A stretch of 64,000 nt of DNA, taken from Conchocele bisecta (taxonomy: Eukaryota; Mollusca; Bivalvia; Lucinida; Thyasiridae). Below, one piece after another: positions 1 to 11,662 of the stretch (position 1 is its first letter; the number at the start of each line of letters is the position of its first letter). The translations under genes were made by a program, and so were the position numbers. Under the pieces are notes generated by a model that saw only the letters and a program-made list of their open reading frames with translations, was not told the DNA's origin and made no database searches. The stretch lies in NCBI GenBank assembly GCA_029237695.1, contig CM055265.1:215280506-215344505 (forward strand), read 5' to 3'.

Positions 1-890
1 AATCAATAGGGAGTTCACCGTCGTCAACAGAACGCTGGAAGATTGTTGATATGCCTGGAGCTAGCTGTGTTGCGCATTCCTTCAATACACGATTCGGTAT
101 GCTGTCCGGTCCGGAGGCTTTGTTTATTTTAGTGTTTTTTAGTATTTTTTCAACCCGTCTTTCCCAATAATAAGAGGGTGGGGGGGGGGGGGGGATAGAT
201 TCTGAGATGTATTTTGATACTGGAGGTAGGTCGTCATCATCTTGATCTGTTGTGAAGACCGATTTGAACTGTTCTACCAATATTTCCGCTTTTTCTTTAC
301 TGTCTGTTATTAAGTTTCCGTGTCGCTTTAGAGGGGCCACGCCCACATTATCTTCGCGTTTCTTTTTACATATAACATATCTCCAAAACGGTTTAGTATT
401 GTTTTCTTTCAGACCTTCATTAATTACATTATTGATGTGTGACCATTCAGCTTTCCTAAATTGTCTTTGACATTCTTTCTGTGTTTTCTTGTAATTTCCC
501 CACTTTTTTGTCTTTTTTGCCTGTTTATACAGTCTTGCTTTACGTTTTTAATAATTTCTTCAACTTTCGATTAAACCATGGTAACGTGTTTGTGAAACGT
601 TGCATCTTTGATTGTATGTGTTTATCAATGCAGGTTTGTAATGCCGCCTTGAAATAGTCCCATAGGCTGTGCACGTTTTCGCCATTGTTGTACATGTCAA
701 TCAGTTGCTCAGAAATAGCCTGCGTTTCAGTTCCCACTTCCTGCCAATTTGCTGTAGAAAATTTGTAGCACTTCCTAGGTTTTTGTTTAACTATAAATGG
801 TTTTGGGTCCGAGTCGGTTACAACCATGTCGTGATCTGATATGCCTGGTGCATTCACTGATGATTTGACCAAAGTAGGATTTGATGTAAA
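1..890 (-). pseudogene. Non-LTR retrotransposon fragment (endonuclease end to RT start)
   Basis: Read on the minus strand, the fragment enters at the end of an APE-type endonuclease: around 830-840 it encodes GISDHDMV, the SDH block that closes this domain. It then crosses a linker (LPWFNRKLKKLLK near 550-580). At 1-120 it encodes SGPDSIPNRVLKEC, which matches the first conserved block of a non-LTR reverse transcriptase. The element runs off the window at coordinate 1, so the RT core and 3' end are not visible, and similarity stops near 890, so it is also 5'-truncated. A run of about 14 G at 180-194 lies in the linker and probably breaks the frame. It is a dead or partial copy of a Jockey/CR1-like element. 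The family is not resolved. Confidence 0.75.
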
Positions 891-1462
891 AATAAGTGGT
901 TAGGTAGTTTTGTACTTTCATAGATTATATATCATATTTATATCTCATACATGTACATTCCACATATATGCATCTTATGTACATTTTTGAGTGTAGCTTT
1001 ATGAATTTGGTATCTGGTTTGTGTATGGAGGACACCTTTGTAATATTGGTTTTCCTGAATAAATATTATCTTAGTGTGGTTAAACCTTCATAGATATTTG
1101 TACCTTGACACCGAAGTTGCAAGTCGATCCGACCCATACAACAATGTTTTCAGTGTTTATCGATATAACAAAAATAGGTATTCTGTTACAATTTGGCTTT
1201 CTAAGATGTGAAAATACCAAATGTTATACATTAAAAAAAGTGAAACCGCCTAATGTGAGCAATACATATGCTGTTGTCTTTTCACTGCGTAATCAAAGTG
1301 GGTGGGGTACTTTGCATTAAAGTGGGATGACTACTGGTGGGCTACCAGATTCCGCCACTTTTCACTAGAGTTTTGCGATTGACAAGTCAAATAGAAAAAA
1401 TAGCTGCACGTTTTCTGCTTTATAGGCAACAGGCTGCACTATATCGCTACACCACGCTACAC
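891..1462. other. Intergenic or intronic DNA, no recognisable feature
   Basis: AT-rich sequence with a 71-codon open frame at 1105-1320 that has no recognisable motif. No splice-supported exon or repeat terminus was seen. Confidence 0.5.
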
Positions 1463-1749
1463 CAGGCGCGGATACAGAAATAATTGCAGGGGGGGTCTGT
1501 AATTTTACAAGTCTGCTCCACAAGCTCGAAACTGTAAAGTAGGGGGGTCTGGGGCTCCTCCCCCAGGAATTTTTTAGATGCCAGATCGCCGCAGATGCGA
1601 TTTCCTGACACCGAGGCCACAAAAAAAGTCATCCAACTGTTCCAGTATTGTAGATTTTCGTCTTTTTTTTTTTTGCCGGGAGCGGGGGGGGGGGGGGGGG
1701 GGGAGGGGGGGTCCGGACCCCCTGGACCCTCCCCCTGTATCCGCGCCTG
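1463..1749. mobile_element. Short inverted-repeat element (MITE) with 5-bp target duplication
   Basis: The ends are a perfect 15-bp terminal inverted repeat, CAGGCGCGGATACAG at 1463-1477 and its complement at 1735-1749. The pentamer TACAC flanks it directly on both sides (1458-1462 and 1750-1754). CAG..CTG ends resemble hAT-type non-autonomous elements, but the visible duplication is 5 bp rather than the usual 8. The interior has no transposase and contains a long G/C homopolymer run around 1684-1712. The open frames across it (1447-1788 and others) are by-products of low-complexity sequence. Confidence 0.8.
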
Positions 1750-1914
1750 TACACAGTAAAAATGTGCATAATAGCATTTACACTTCATGCCCTAAATATA
1801 GAATATATCTGCAGTGCGTTGACGTTCATACTTCTCTATATTGTTATTGAGAGTCACTCTCCACAGAGTTGAAAGTAAACAAAGAACACTTCAAACGCTC
1901 ATCGTGACTTCATG

Positions 1915-2276
1915 CAGAGCTCCAGATAAGGTGCCTATTTGCATAAATACCTAATTAAAATGGCCAAAAACCCAATTGAAATCAGAAGTAGTGAGTATCA
2001 TTTATGGTGCTACAGAAAACAATAAACAGACCACAAATATAGCATATTTTCTTATTTGTCCATGAATACACATCTTGGTATTTCATTAGAATGGTCTCCA
2101 AGGAGACAATTTTAATGAAATACCAAGATGTGTTTTCATTAAAACACATCTTGGTATTTCATTAGAATGTATTTCATTTAGAAGCAAACTATTCAATAAG
2201 TGCGGTTTGCTGATGTGTAAACAGTAGTGTGATTCTACATGTATTTTACACAATTAAAATTTTGAAATACCCAATT
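1915..2276 (+). mobile_element. Truncated copy of the CAGnGnTCCAGATAAGG element family
   Basis: Begins with CAGAGCTCCAGATAAGG, then a TAATTAAAATGG..AAAACCCAATTGAAATCAG stretch matching the left end of the larger element at 37956-39740. A GAAATACCCAATTG phrase near 2262-2276 matches that element's right part. The right terminal CCTTATCTGG is missing, so the copy is incomplete. It includes the hairpin at 2068-2170. Confidence 0.6.
2068..2170. repeat. Near-perfect 66-bp palindrome plus a third arm
   Basis: ACACATCTTGGTATTTCATT at 2068 runs into GGTCTCCAAGGAGAC and then the complementary arm ending at 2133. A third copy of the arm in the original orientation follows at about 2144-2170. The centre resembles the GAGAATCGTCTCC..AGACGATTCTC hairpins of the 27-32 kb palindrome. 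Confidence 0.85.
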
Positions 2277-2408
2277 GCTTCGGTAGCAGTGACCAGTTAG
2301 CTGCCAGTTTCGTATAATGGCACCGGTGAAATTTATAAATATTACACTTTCTGCTGATTAAAATTCATTTTAATTGTTTACTTATTATTTTGTACTTGAT
2401 TTTTTATT

Positions 2409-4011
2409 AGCTCACCTGAGCGAAGCTCATGTGAGCTATTGTTACCGCAATGTGTCCGTCGTCCGTCGTCGTCCGTGAACATTTTCAAACATCTTCTCCT
2501 CAGTTACCATTGGGCCTATAGTCACCAAACTTCATGATCATGGTCCTTAGGTAGGGGGATTACAAAATTGTTAAAATGACGTTATTACGTAATCCAAGAT
2601 GGCCGCCGTCTAAAAATAGCACAAATTCTTCAAAAATCTTCTTCTCAAGAACCGCCAACCTGATTTCGACAAAACTTGGTAGGAATGATCAATGTACAAT
2701 GCTCTTTCAAAGTTGTTAAAATGGTGACCCTGGGGTCAAAAATGGGCGTGGCCTGTGGAGTCAAATTTGGGTCAAATTTTATTTTTGACCGAATATGGTC
2801 AAGTCATATATCCAATTGAAGATATCAAAGAGGCGATCACTCTGGTGCATTTTTTGTAGAAATCTGATGGTTATGTCATCCAAGATGACCGCCGAAAGGT
2901 CAAAAGGTCGTTCTTTTATTAGAGATTTCAAAATTCTTCTTCACATGAACCGCTTGGCTCATGGTAGCCAAACTTAAAAGTTATGGTCCATGGGTGAAGC
3001 CTTTTCAGATTTATTAAAATGGAGGTCATCGCTAATCCAAGATGGCCGCCGTCTAAAAATAGCATAAATTCTTAAAAAATCTTCTTCTCAGCCGGATTTC
3101 GACGAAACTTGGTAGGAATGATCAATGTACAATGCTCTTTCAAAGTTGTTAAAATGGTGACCCCGGGGTCAACAATGTGCGTGGCCCGTGGGGTCAAATT
3201 GTGGTCAAATTTTATTTGTGACCGAATATGGTCATGTTATATATCAAATCGAAGGTATCAATGAGGCGATCACTCTGGTGATTTTTTTTGTCGAAATATG
3301 ATGGTTATGTCATCCAAGATGGCCGCCGAAAGGTCAAAAGGTCGTTCTTTTATTAGAGATTTAAAAATTCTACTTCACATGAACCGCTTGGCCCATGGTA
3401 GCCAAACTTCACAGTTATGGTCCATGGGTGAAGCCTTTTCAGATTTGTTATAATGGAGGTCATCGCTAATCCAAGATGGCCGCCGTCTAAAAATAGCACA
3501 AATTCTTAAAAAATCTTTTTTTCATGAACCACTGGCCGGATTTCGACGAAACTTGGTAGGAATGATTGATGTACAATGCTCTTTTAAAGTTGTGAAAATG
3601 GTGACCCCGGGTCAAAAATGGGCGTGGCCGTGGGGTCAAATATTTTTGACCGAATATGCTCATGTCATATATCAAATTGAAGGTATCGATGAGGCGATTG
3701 CTCTGGCGCAATATTTGTCAGAATCGGATGATTATGTCGTCCATGATGGCCGCCAAAAGTTCCATTTATTTTAGATTTTGAAAGTCTTTTTCTCAGGAAC
3801 CACATGGCCGATGCTGGCCAAACTTCATAGGAAGTTCCGATCCTTGGGTGAAGCATTTTCAGATTTGGTAAAATGAGTCCTCACTTAATCCAAGATGACC
3901 GCCGTCTAAAAATAGCACAATTTTTTTAAAACACATGAACTCAATGTCACATTCTCCTCTGGTGGTCATGGAGTCAGGTGAGCGAATTAGGGCCATCATG
4001 GCCCTCTTGTT
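2409..4011 (+). mobile_element. AGCTCACCTGAGC tandem-repeat element, copy 1
   Basis: Starts AGCTCACCTGAGCGAAGCTC, followed by a GTCCGTCGTCCGTCGTCGTC leader at about 2455. Three tandem units of about 430 bp follow, each with GATTTCGAC(G/A)AAACTTGG, a GGTGACCC..GGGTCAAAAATGGG phrase, TCATCCAAGATGGCCGCCG and AAAGGTCAAAAGGTCG. The end is GGTGAGCGAATTAGGGCCATC to CTCTTGT near 4011, so the element has inverted TCACCTGA/TCAGGTGA ends. A near full-length relative is at 41965-43586 and a truncated one at 6225-7665. No coding capacity was seen; open frames inside are repeat shadows. Confidence 0.85.
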
Positions 4012-4019
4012 TTATTCAG

Positions 4020-4570
4020 ATTTTACATTGCATTAATTGATGAATGCTCATTCCAGGGCCATCCGACCTGTTCCCATTGATCAGAAATGGGCAAATACGA
4101 ATTGAGGGTTTGTTTTGTTTACTAGTGTTTAACGGCCTATCAACAGCTAAGGTCATGTAAGGCTGGTCACACGGGTTCGATCCCATTTTAACCTGTTGCA
4201 TGGGGGGGGGGGTTGAATCCCAAAATTGGAACGGAATATTTACATCGAGAACAAATATATTCAGCCCTGAAATTAGAATAACCTGACCTGGTGCCAGGTC
4301 CATACCACACCAAAGTCACTTGGCCCCTTCCCCTAAAATAGGATTACGAATATCGTAATACTCGTCGCATATGGGGTATAACCAGATTCAACTGTCACAT
4401 ACAAAATGCCAAAGACGTATGTGAGGGCCAAACCAGGTCTCCAATCGGGATTCCGGTAAGGATGAACCCCGATCGTTAAATTACCCATCGCCTGCTCCCA
4501 CCTGCCACCCACCCACACGAATTGAGGGTATGTTGTGACAAAAAAATAATCAAAACAACAGATTTTCAAA
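4020..4570 (-). repeat. SINE remnants, minus strand
   Basis: Two decayed pieces. Around 4120-4180 the reverse strand reads a GGTTCGA-type B-box context and the SINE tail words (gacctta, gacgttaa-like). From 4237 to 4560 the reverse complement follows the body of the SINE at 9301-9767, including the GGTGCCAGGTC, ATATATTCAGCCCTGAAATT and GGCCCTCACATACG counterparts. A G9-10 tract lies at 4203-4212. Both are diverged from the intact SINE copies. Confidence 0.6.
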
Positions 4571-4734
4571 CAATAATTTATTTCAGAGAAAACTCATGGA
4601 TAGGAACTGGTTTGCACCATGATAGTACATTTGCCTCTGGATGATGATTGAGAAAACATACAACACTCAATCTGTAGTTCTGCAAGTGACAAGTGATATT
4701 TTATCTCAGAATTGGATAATTTTAAAGAGGCTGC

Positions 4735-5115
4735 ACCGAGATATAAAAAAATGGGGCGCGTTGACCAATCAGTAACATTTCAAAACATAGCCTAAAGGTC
4801 ACACAGTTTACAGTCTCGTGCTGATTGATGTCATACGATAAACACCTGTTAGTTGACACGGATGGGTGTTATCGATTTTTTGCACAAAGCAACACACAAA
4901 TCTCGTCTGTGTAATATGTGTCGGGTGTAATCGGATTTGGAATTCATATCCCCTGGCGCTATTAAAATAGAATTGATTTCTGCAAATTACGTTGAAAACT
5001 GACATACATTTCGGAGCAGACATTATCGTATTTTGCCGATATTGAATTTCAAAATCGGTCCTATCTTCCGTAAATGGCATTGAAATTGACATAAATTTCA
5101 GACTAGTCCATTTAT
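4735..5115 (-). repeat. Dispersed repeat, inverted copy of 52700-52930
   Basis: GTTGACCAATCAGTAAC, ATAGCCTAAAGGTCACACAG and GGGTGTTATCGATTTTTTGC here have reverse-complement counterparts at about 52740-52920. No coding or terminal structure was identified. The ORF at 4808-5092 is not supported as a gene. Confidence 0.65.
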
Positions 5116-5619
5116 AAAAAAAGGGGTGTACAGGTCTGTGGCGTTGAAAGGGTTAATCTAATGACCAGCGGGGTTTGAGTATACACAGATTGCAACGCAT
5201 GAGCTTTGGGCTGATGGAACAGGATATCGGTAATTGGGTCATTGCGTCATCGAATGATGATGGCTACACGTGTTTACAATAATGCATTGCATGGACCTGC
5301 GTAGATCTACATTCTACATGGATAAATAAAACATGACGGTACCAATTCTTGGTCGATTCAATATATTTATTACATGCGAAGATAACAATGAAAACATTAC
5401 ATATGACATGTAGATAGAAATTTATGGCATATTATAGGCATTGGCGACGTCGTACATTCGCAAAGTGTACATGTATTTTTTGTTGACATTATGATGCGTC
5501 TTGGGCGAGCATGGATATAGCACGGTTCGGATAAGCAACATGGAAGATCGTATGTCGCCGGACTTCCGTGCAATAGGGGGGGTCGCACTGTATATAAATC
5601 AAGGTTATAATGCCCACAA
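5116..5619. other. Unassigned sequence flanking the Gypsy element
   Basis: No exon, repeat terminus or convincing LTR was recognised. This is where the 3' end of the minus-strand Gypsy element should be, but no paired LTR could be found by eye. Confidence 0.4.
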
Positions 5620-6213
5620 TCAAACAATTGTACAGCACTTGCCCATGGTGTTATGCAGATATTTTACAAATACAACATTGCCAACATAGTTGGATAGGAA
5701 TAACGGTGTTTTCTTTGTGTAGTACAAATAACTCGATCTACCTGTATTTGTGTTCTCTGCGCTATTTTTAAAATGAGCATAGCTAGTGATTTGCTTCAGT
5801 GACAATGTACTGGACAGCGGAGATGCACATGTACATGTAGGTAGCACTATTTTGGTATTGTCAAGGGAAGTAAATATGCTTATTCCGTAATTTTCCAAAT
5901 ACTGTGGCCATCGTGAGCTTCCAAACATTAGCTCAAATGGAGATATTTTTGTTGTCTCGTGTTTGGTACAACTGTAGGCATACACTAGTGATGGTACATA
6001 TTTATTCCAATTAACTTTCTGCGATTCCTCTAGTCTTTCTATCATGTTGAGTAGAGTCCGGTTGTAACGTTCTGTTTGTCCGTTCCCCATCGGATGGTAT
6101 GGTGTTGTTCGCGTTTTTGTGATTCCAGTAATTTGACATAGTTCCTTTATTATTTCCGATTCAAAATTTGCTCCTTGATCACTGTGTAATTTTGATGGTA
6201 TTTCATAATTCAA
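5620..6213 (-). pseudogene. Ty3/Gypsy integrase core (C-terminal part of pol)
   Basis: The minus-strand frame encodes the second half of a retroviral-type integrase core. HSDQGANFESEII contains the second catalytic Asp, and PYHPMGNGQTERYNRTL contains the catalytic Glu in the GNGQxER motif. KISPFELMFGSSRWP, the usual block before the C-terminal domain, follows. The reading frame opens abruptly near 6213, with no zinc-binding H2C2 domain and no first catalytic Asp, because repeat DNA (6225-7665) replaces them. Integrase would insert the element's cDNA, but this copy cannot be functional. The frame continues to about 5620 without a recognised chromodomain. Confidence 0.9.
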
Positions 6214-6224
6214 AATTAAGTTGT

Positions 6225-7665
6225 CGTATATGGCCTCAAATTACGTCATCCGAGATGGCCGCCGAAAGGTCAAAAGGCTGTTCTTTCAATATAGATTACA
6301 AATGTCTTCTTCTCGTGAACCACTTGGCCAATATTGGTCAAACATCACAGTAATGGTCAGTGGGTCAAGCCTTTTCATTTTTGTTAAAATGATGGTCATC
6401 GCAAAATTCAAGATGGCCGCCGTTGAAAAGTAGGTCAAATTCTCAAAAAATCTTTTCTTCTCATGAACCGCCAGGCCGATTTCGACGAAGCTTGATATGA
6501 ATGATCAATAGTTAACGATGTTTCAGATTCATTCAAATGGTGGCCACCCAGGTCAAAATTTGGTGGGTCAGGAGGGGTCAAATTTCACATTTGACTGAAT
6601 ATGGTCATGTCATATATCAATTCGAAGGTATGGACGAATCGATCACTTAGGAGCATTTTTTGTCGAAATCAGATGATTGCATCATCCAAGATGGCCGCCG
6701 AAAGGTCAAAAGGTCCTTCTTTTATTAGAGATTTCTAACGTCTTCTTCATACAAGCCGCTTGGCCATTGGTAGCAAACTTCGCAGTTATGTTCCATTGGT
6801 AAAGCCTTTTCAGTTTTGTTAAAATGGCGGTCATCGTTAATCCAAGATGGCGGCCGTCTAAAAATAGCACATTTTAAAAAATCTTCTTACGAACCACCAG
6901 ACCGATTTCTACGAAACTTGCAGAAATGATCGATGTACAATGCTTTTTCAAATTTGTTAAAATGGTGACCCCTGGGTCAAAAATGGGTAAAATTTCATTT
7001 TTGACGGTATTGATGAGGCGATCGCTATGGTGCTGCTTTCATCGAATCGGATGATTACATCAACCAAGATGGCCGCCAAAAGGTCGTTCTTTTTTCTTTT
7101 ATTAGAGATTTAAAATGTCTTCTTCATACAAACAGCTTGACCATTGGTGGCCAAACTTCGCAGTTATGGTTCATTGGTAAAACCTTTTCAGTTGTGTTAA
7201 AATGGCAGTCGTCGTTAATCCAAGACAGCCGCCGTCTAAAAATAGCATATATTCTTAAAAAATCTTCTCGCGAACCACCAGGAATTATCGATGTACAGTG
7301 CTTTTTCAAAGCTGTTAAAATGGTGACCTCTGGGTCAAAAATGGGCAAGGGGGGGGGGGTCAAATAGGGGTCAACTTTTTTACGGAATATGGTTATATAA
7401 GACATAAATAAGGATTGCAATAAAAAGTAGGCTGGAAGCATCATGTTGTGGTCTCCAAACCTCTAAAAGTTGTGTAAGATATACATACATATCGCAAGAC
7501 AACTCCTACCCTGGTGACTTCTCAAGTTTGTCGCATTGACATTTTGTGGCTGTCACGGGCTTATTTTGATGTATATGTAGTGACAACTTTACATACCAGT
7601 ATTTGCTTGATTTTGATGACATTGCACAGGTGAGCGATATAGCGCCATCATGGCCCTCTTGTCTT
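6225..7665 (+). mobile_element. AGCTCACCTGAGC-family repeat, 5'-truncated copy inside Gypsy pol
   Basis: The same phrases as 2409-4011 (CATCCGAGATGGCCGCCG, AAAGGTCAAAAGG, GACGAAACTTG) run to the family's 3' signature, GGTGAGCGATATAGCGCCATC..CTCTTGTCTTG. The leader is absent. It lies exactly between the RT and integrase parts of the Gypsy element, replacing RNase H, the H2C2 finger and the front of integrase. It is more diverged than the copies at 2409 and 41965. Confidence 0.8.
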
Positions 7666-8656
7666 GTTTCTCTTACTGGTTGTAAGTGATAGTAGGTCGG
7701 TTAGTGGTCTTGTGATCTTCGAGAAGTCCTTTACGAACCGTCTATAATAACCTGTGAATGACGATCGTAGTTCATCGGCATTGGTTGTAATTGGCCAATT
7801 TTGGACTTTCTCCACCCTCGCAGGATCTGTCTTGACGCCAAATTGACTCACGATGTGTCCCAGGAACTTTACTTTCTTCTGCATGAAGAAACACTTGTCA
7901 GTGGATAGTCTGGTAAGTACTAGGTCCAGTCTATGGAGGTGCTCTTCTGTGTCTTTGCTGAAGATGATTAAGTCGTCGAGATAAATATCACAGATCTTCA
8001 TGTTATAGTCACCCAGGCACTCCTTCATCAACCGTTGGTGGGTGGCAGGGCTATTGGCGAGTCCGAATGACATCTTCCTTCTATTCAGAGCGGCCTAGTA
8101 GTCCCACAGTAAACACGCTTCGTTCTTTATGTTCCTCCTCTAACTCGACTTGGTGGCAACCTGCCTTCATATCGATCATGCTAAATAGTGAAGTGAAGCT
8201 CCCTTCAGAACATCAAACACCTCTTCTATACGCGGAAGCGCATAAGAATCTTTTCAAGAGCTATCATTCTGCATCCTAAAATCGACACACATCCTTAACT
8301 TCCCGTTCTTCTTTCTAACTATATCCACATTAGAACTCCATGGACGCTTGTACTTTTGTATGACTCCGCTGGCTAAAAATTGAAATTAAAAAGTGATTTC
8401 TGACTTCGTCGATCATGTGTGGTGGTATGTGCCGATTCTTCTGTTTGAAGTGCGCTTCATTTACAAGGTCAATCCGGTATCTGATTTTGTCAAACTGTCC
8501 AATGTCGGTGTCATCCTTCGAAAATATTTCTTGATGTTTCCTAAGTAATTCTTTCAATCTTGATGCTTGCTCCTCGGTCAATGTCGGTTCTATGTGAATT
8601 TCTTGAAAAATCTTGTGTTTCTTTACACTCTTGAATGCTGTCAAAAACTGCTTCAT
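7648..8656 (-). pseudogene. Ty3/Gypsy reverse transcriptase
   Basis: Minus-strand pol in at least three frames. The 8330-8656 frame carries the pre-RT segment (EIFSKDDTDIGQFDKIRYRI), matching the region before the Gypsy fingers. 8080-8330 encodes PWSSN..IVRKKNGKLRMCVDFR, the conserved block with the first catalytic region. 7648-8073 encodes MSFGLANSPATHQRLM and the active-site ICDIYLDDLIIFS, then VKFLGHIVSQFGV and the RNase H entry GYYRRFVKDFSKITRPL. YLDD is the usual catalytic tetrad of this family. Frameshifts near 8075 and 8330 make it non-functional as assembled. RNase H is lost at the junction with the repeat at about 7660. Confidence 0.9.
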
Positions 8657-8856
8657 CTATGGTTACGAGATGTAATTCACATATCACGGTCTTCGGAGAT
8701 ACTGTTACTGTGTTGGTAGTCAAGTTGGTGACATTCCCTAACACCTGCGTCTTCTTCGTGTTTGATAGTGTATCACTGACAGAGTCACATCCACAAATGA
8801 AGGTAATGATGATTCACTTTCTTGCAATATGGCATACCGGTATGTGGGCTGATGGT

Positions 8857-9889
8857 CTATTTCTTTGTCAGTTTTTCCACTACATTGTATGTCCTTACTC
8901 TCATTCTCTTGCGTACTGCTATAGTTCTGAAGGCCAAATACCATGGTGTTGTCAAAGGCACTGTTTGTAAATATATGTTGCCATGGCTACTCTTGCACTC
9001 AGTGATCAGCTCATTTAGAATGTTTGTACTAAGTAACACTGGTGTCTTCTCTATGTTGTTGTCGTAAAATCCCTTGGATAATACGCTGACACAACTTCCC
9101 GTGTCTAACAATGCTCTGGTGTGTGATGTTGTTGAGCTGTATGTTAGCCTCAACTTGTCTACAACGGCGTGTACACTAATTCCTGTTCCTAATCTTCGTA
9201 GTATGTCACTCGCATTCCCTTTGACAGCTTGCCTCACTCCAAGTAGGATTTGCTCGTCGGAGAATATGCCCTGTACGAGTAATGATTCAACCTCAAACTT
9301 GTCCCGTGCAGGCACCGGGGCGGGATCAACTGATCCTGAGAATAGTGCTGCAGTAGCCATTGCTTGTCGTAAAAGGCGACTAAACTGGCTTAACGATTGG
9401 GTTCATACTTTCCGGAACCCACTATACTGGATTTGGCCCTCATGTACATATTTGGCTTTCTTGTATGTGAGAGTTGAGTCAGGCTATGCCCCATATATAA
9501 AAGTAAGATTAGCACTAATCCTATTACTTTTAGGGGATGGGATAAATGATGCTGGTGTGGCGAGGGCCTGGCACCAGATCAGGTTGTTCTAATTTCAGGA
9601 CTGAATATATATTTTGATTGTAAATATTGAGTTCTGAAGTTGGGATTTACCCCCCTCGGACAGGTGGATACGGGACACGACCCCGTTGACCCGTCTGCGT
9701 GTAGACTCCCTGAGGCTTGTACCTCTATGTCAGAAAAGCGGACGTTAAACCCTATTCACTCACTCACTCAACCTCAAACTTAAAAGTTGGCCAACTGACT
9801 TCATCGGGCGTCTCGATCTTCGTCTCTGGTTTCACCATCAACGCATGGAAGGTTTCCAGAAGCTTGTGGTCATCGTCTGACACTGCCAT
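8857..9889 (-). pseudogene. Ty3/Gypsy gag-protease region, split by a SINE
   Basis: The reading frame starts at a Met codon at 9887-9889 (MAVSDDDHKLLETFHALMV), runs to WPTFKFEV, is interrupted by the SINE at 9301-9767, and resumes in register (KFEVESLLVQGIF). The SINE's target duplication accounts for the repeated KFEV. A gag-like helix-rich stretch follows (LLGVRQAVKGNASDILRRLG). The aspartic protease active site ALLDTGSCVSVLS lies at about 9060-9100. The gag to protease distance is very short, suggesting an internal deletion. Without the SINE this would be one frame into pol. Confidence 0.8.
9301..9767 (+). mobile_element. SINE, full-length copy with 14-bp target duplication
   Basis: Flanked by TCAACCTCAAACTT at 9287-9300 and 9768-9781. 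The body begins CCCGTGCAGGCACCGGGGCG and ends GGACGTTAAACCCTATTCAC followed by (CACT)n. It is about 98% identical by eye to the copy at 32734-33201. It lies inside the gag-protease frame of the Gypsy element, so it is the younger insertion. No clean tRNA A/B box was identified in this family's head. Confidence 0.9.
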
Positions 9890-10001
9890 GCTGATAGTCT
9901 ATGTCGTACGGTATGGTATGTTCACGCCAATGTGATCACTGTTATCGCCAAATCTATTTCTCTATTATGCACTAAATGTTTATGGGATAACCAAGTCTAT
10001 T

Positions 10002-11536
10002 TATACCCCCGCAACGAGTTGTGGGGGGGGGGGGGTATACTGGAGTCAGGTTGTCCGTCCGTCCGTCAGAACGTAAACTTAACATCAGAGAAATATTGTT
10101 ATAACTTCTATTTCCTTCATCTAAAATGCTTGATATTGCACACATGCATTCCTGTAAGGCTCTACTACCATGCTGTGCCAAATCCACGACCGTCCAACCC
10201 CCGCAAATCCCAAGGTCAAGGTCAAATACTTAGACCGTAAACTTAACATCAGAGAAATAGTGTTATAACTTCTATTTCCTTCATCTAAAATGCTTAATAT
10301 TTCACACATGCATTCCTGTAAGGCTCTACTACCATGCTGTGCCAAATCCACGACCATCCAACCCCCGCTGATACCAAGGTCAAGGTCAAATACTTAGTCT
10401 CTTTACAAAACTTAACATCAGAGAAATATTGTTCTAACTTCTATTCCTTCATCTAAAATGCTTAATATTTCACACATGCATTCCTGTAAGGCTCTACTAC
10501 CATGTTGTGCCAAATCCACGACCGTCCAACCCTCGCTGATCTCAAGGTCAAGGTCAAATACTTAGTCTCTTTACAAAACTTAACATCAGAGAAATATTGT
10601 TCTAACTTCTATTTCCTTCATCTAAAATTCTTAATATTTCACACATGCATTCCTGTAAGGCTCTAATACCATGCTGTTCCAAATCCATGACCGTCCAACC
10701 CCCGCTGATCCCAATGTCAAGGTCAAATACTTAGTCTCTTTACAAAACTTAACATCAGAGAAATAAGTTATAACTTCTATTCCCTTCATTGAAAATTCTT
10801 ATTATTTCACTTGTGCATTCCTCTAAGGTTGTACTATCATGCTGTGACAAATCTACGACTGTCCAACCCCCGCTGATCCCAAGGTCAAGGTCACATACTT
10901 AGTCTCTTTACAAAACTTAACATCAGACAAATATGTTATAACTTATTTGTCTGATGTTCATTGAAAATTCTTAATATTTCATATGCTGTGACAAATCCCC
11001 GCTGATCTCGAGGTCAACGTCACATACATACCGTATAACCGTATAACCTCGAATTAACGCCCCCTCCTAATAACCCCCCCCCCCCCCCCCACCCCCCCCC
11101 CCCCCCCCCCCTCCCCCCCAAATAAAAAAAAAACAAAAAAAAAAACAATTTACCAATGACCGCCAATTTCAAACACACAAATAAACTTAAATCCTTATTT
11201 GTGTTTGAAATTGGCGGTCCTTGGTAAATTTTTTTTTTTTAATGGCTAATAAACCCCCCCCCTCCCTTTTGTAAAATGTAACGCCTCGGGGCGTTAATTC
11301 GAGGTTATACGGTAGTCACTTTACAAAACTTAACATCAGAGAAATCGGTTATAACTTCTATTTCCTTGCTCGGATCTGCTTCACATTTCACACTCATTGC
11401 TCCAATGGACCTCTACCACCCTGTGACAAATTCACGTTCATGCCGCTCGCGCTAATCCCAGAGTCAAGGTCACAAGCCCACACACTTGGAAATTTTTACA
11501 TATTTTAGGGGTACCTGGGCCCACGCGGGGGGTATT
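10002..11536 (+). mobile_element. TATACCCCC tandem-repeat element, copy 1
   Basis: Begins TATACCCCCGCAACGAGTTG, then a GGTTGTCCGTCCGTCCGTC leader, then monomers of about 169 bp (TTAACATCAGAGAAATATTG, TTTCACACATGCATTCCTG, CCACGACCGTCCAACCCC, CAAGGTCAAGGTCAAATACTT). The last monomers are diverged. A nested palindromic element sits at 11029-11314. It ends CACGCGGGGGGTATT, giving an inverted TATACCCCC terminus. All open frames here translate the repeat and are not genes. Confidence 0.9.
11029..11314. mobile_element. Palindromic MITE nested in the array, copy 1
   Basis: Terminal inverted repeats are CGTATAACCTCGAATTAACG at about 11039 and the complement ending CGGTA near 11314, flanked by TA. A second inverted pair lies inside (CCAATTTCAAACACA and its complement at 11164-11217). 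Long C and A/T homopolymers occur in both halves. Copies lie at the same place in the next two arrays, so it was present before the array was duplicated. Confidence 0.8.
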
Positions 11537-11662
11537 CCGTAAGCCTTGCTTACTGACCAATCTAGTTCTCACTGTCAATTTATGAAATTACACTCCTTTT
11601 AGAAACCACTATCTTCAATTACACGACCACTGTTAATCATTTTTTCACCACTGTTCACTATT

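Noticed and set aside
1447..1850. Four overlapping proline/glycine-rich frames
   Set aside because: They cover the MITE and its G/C tract on both strands. No domain is present.
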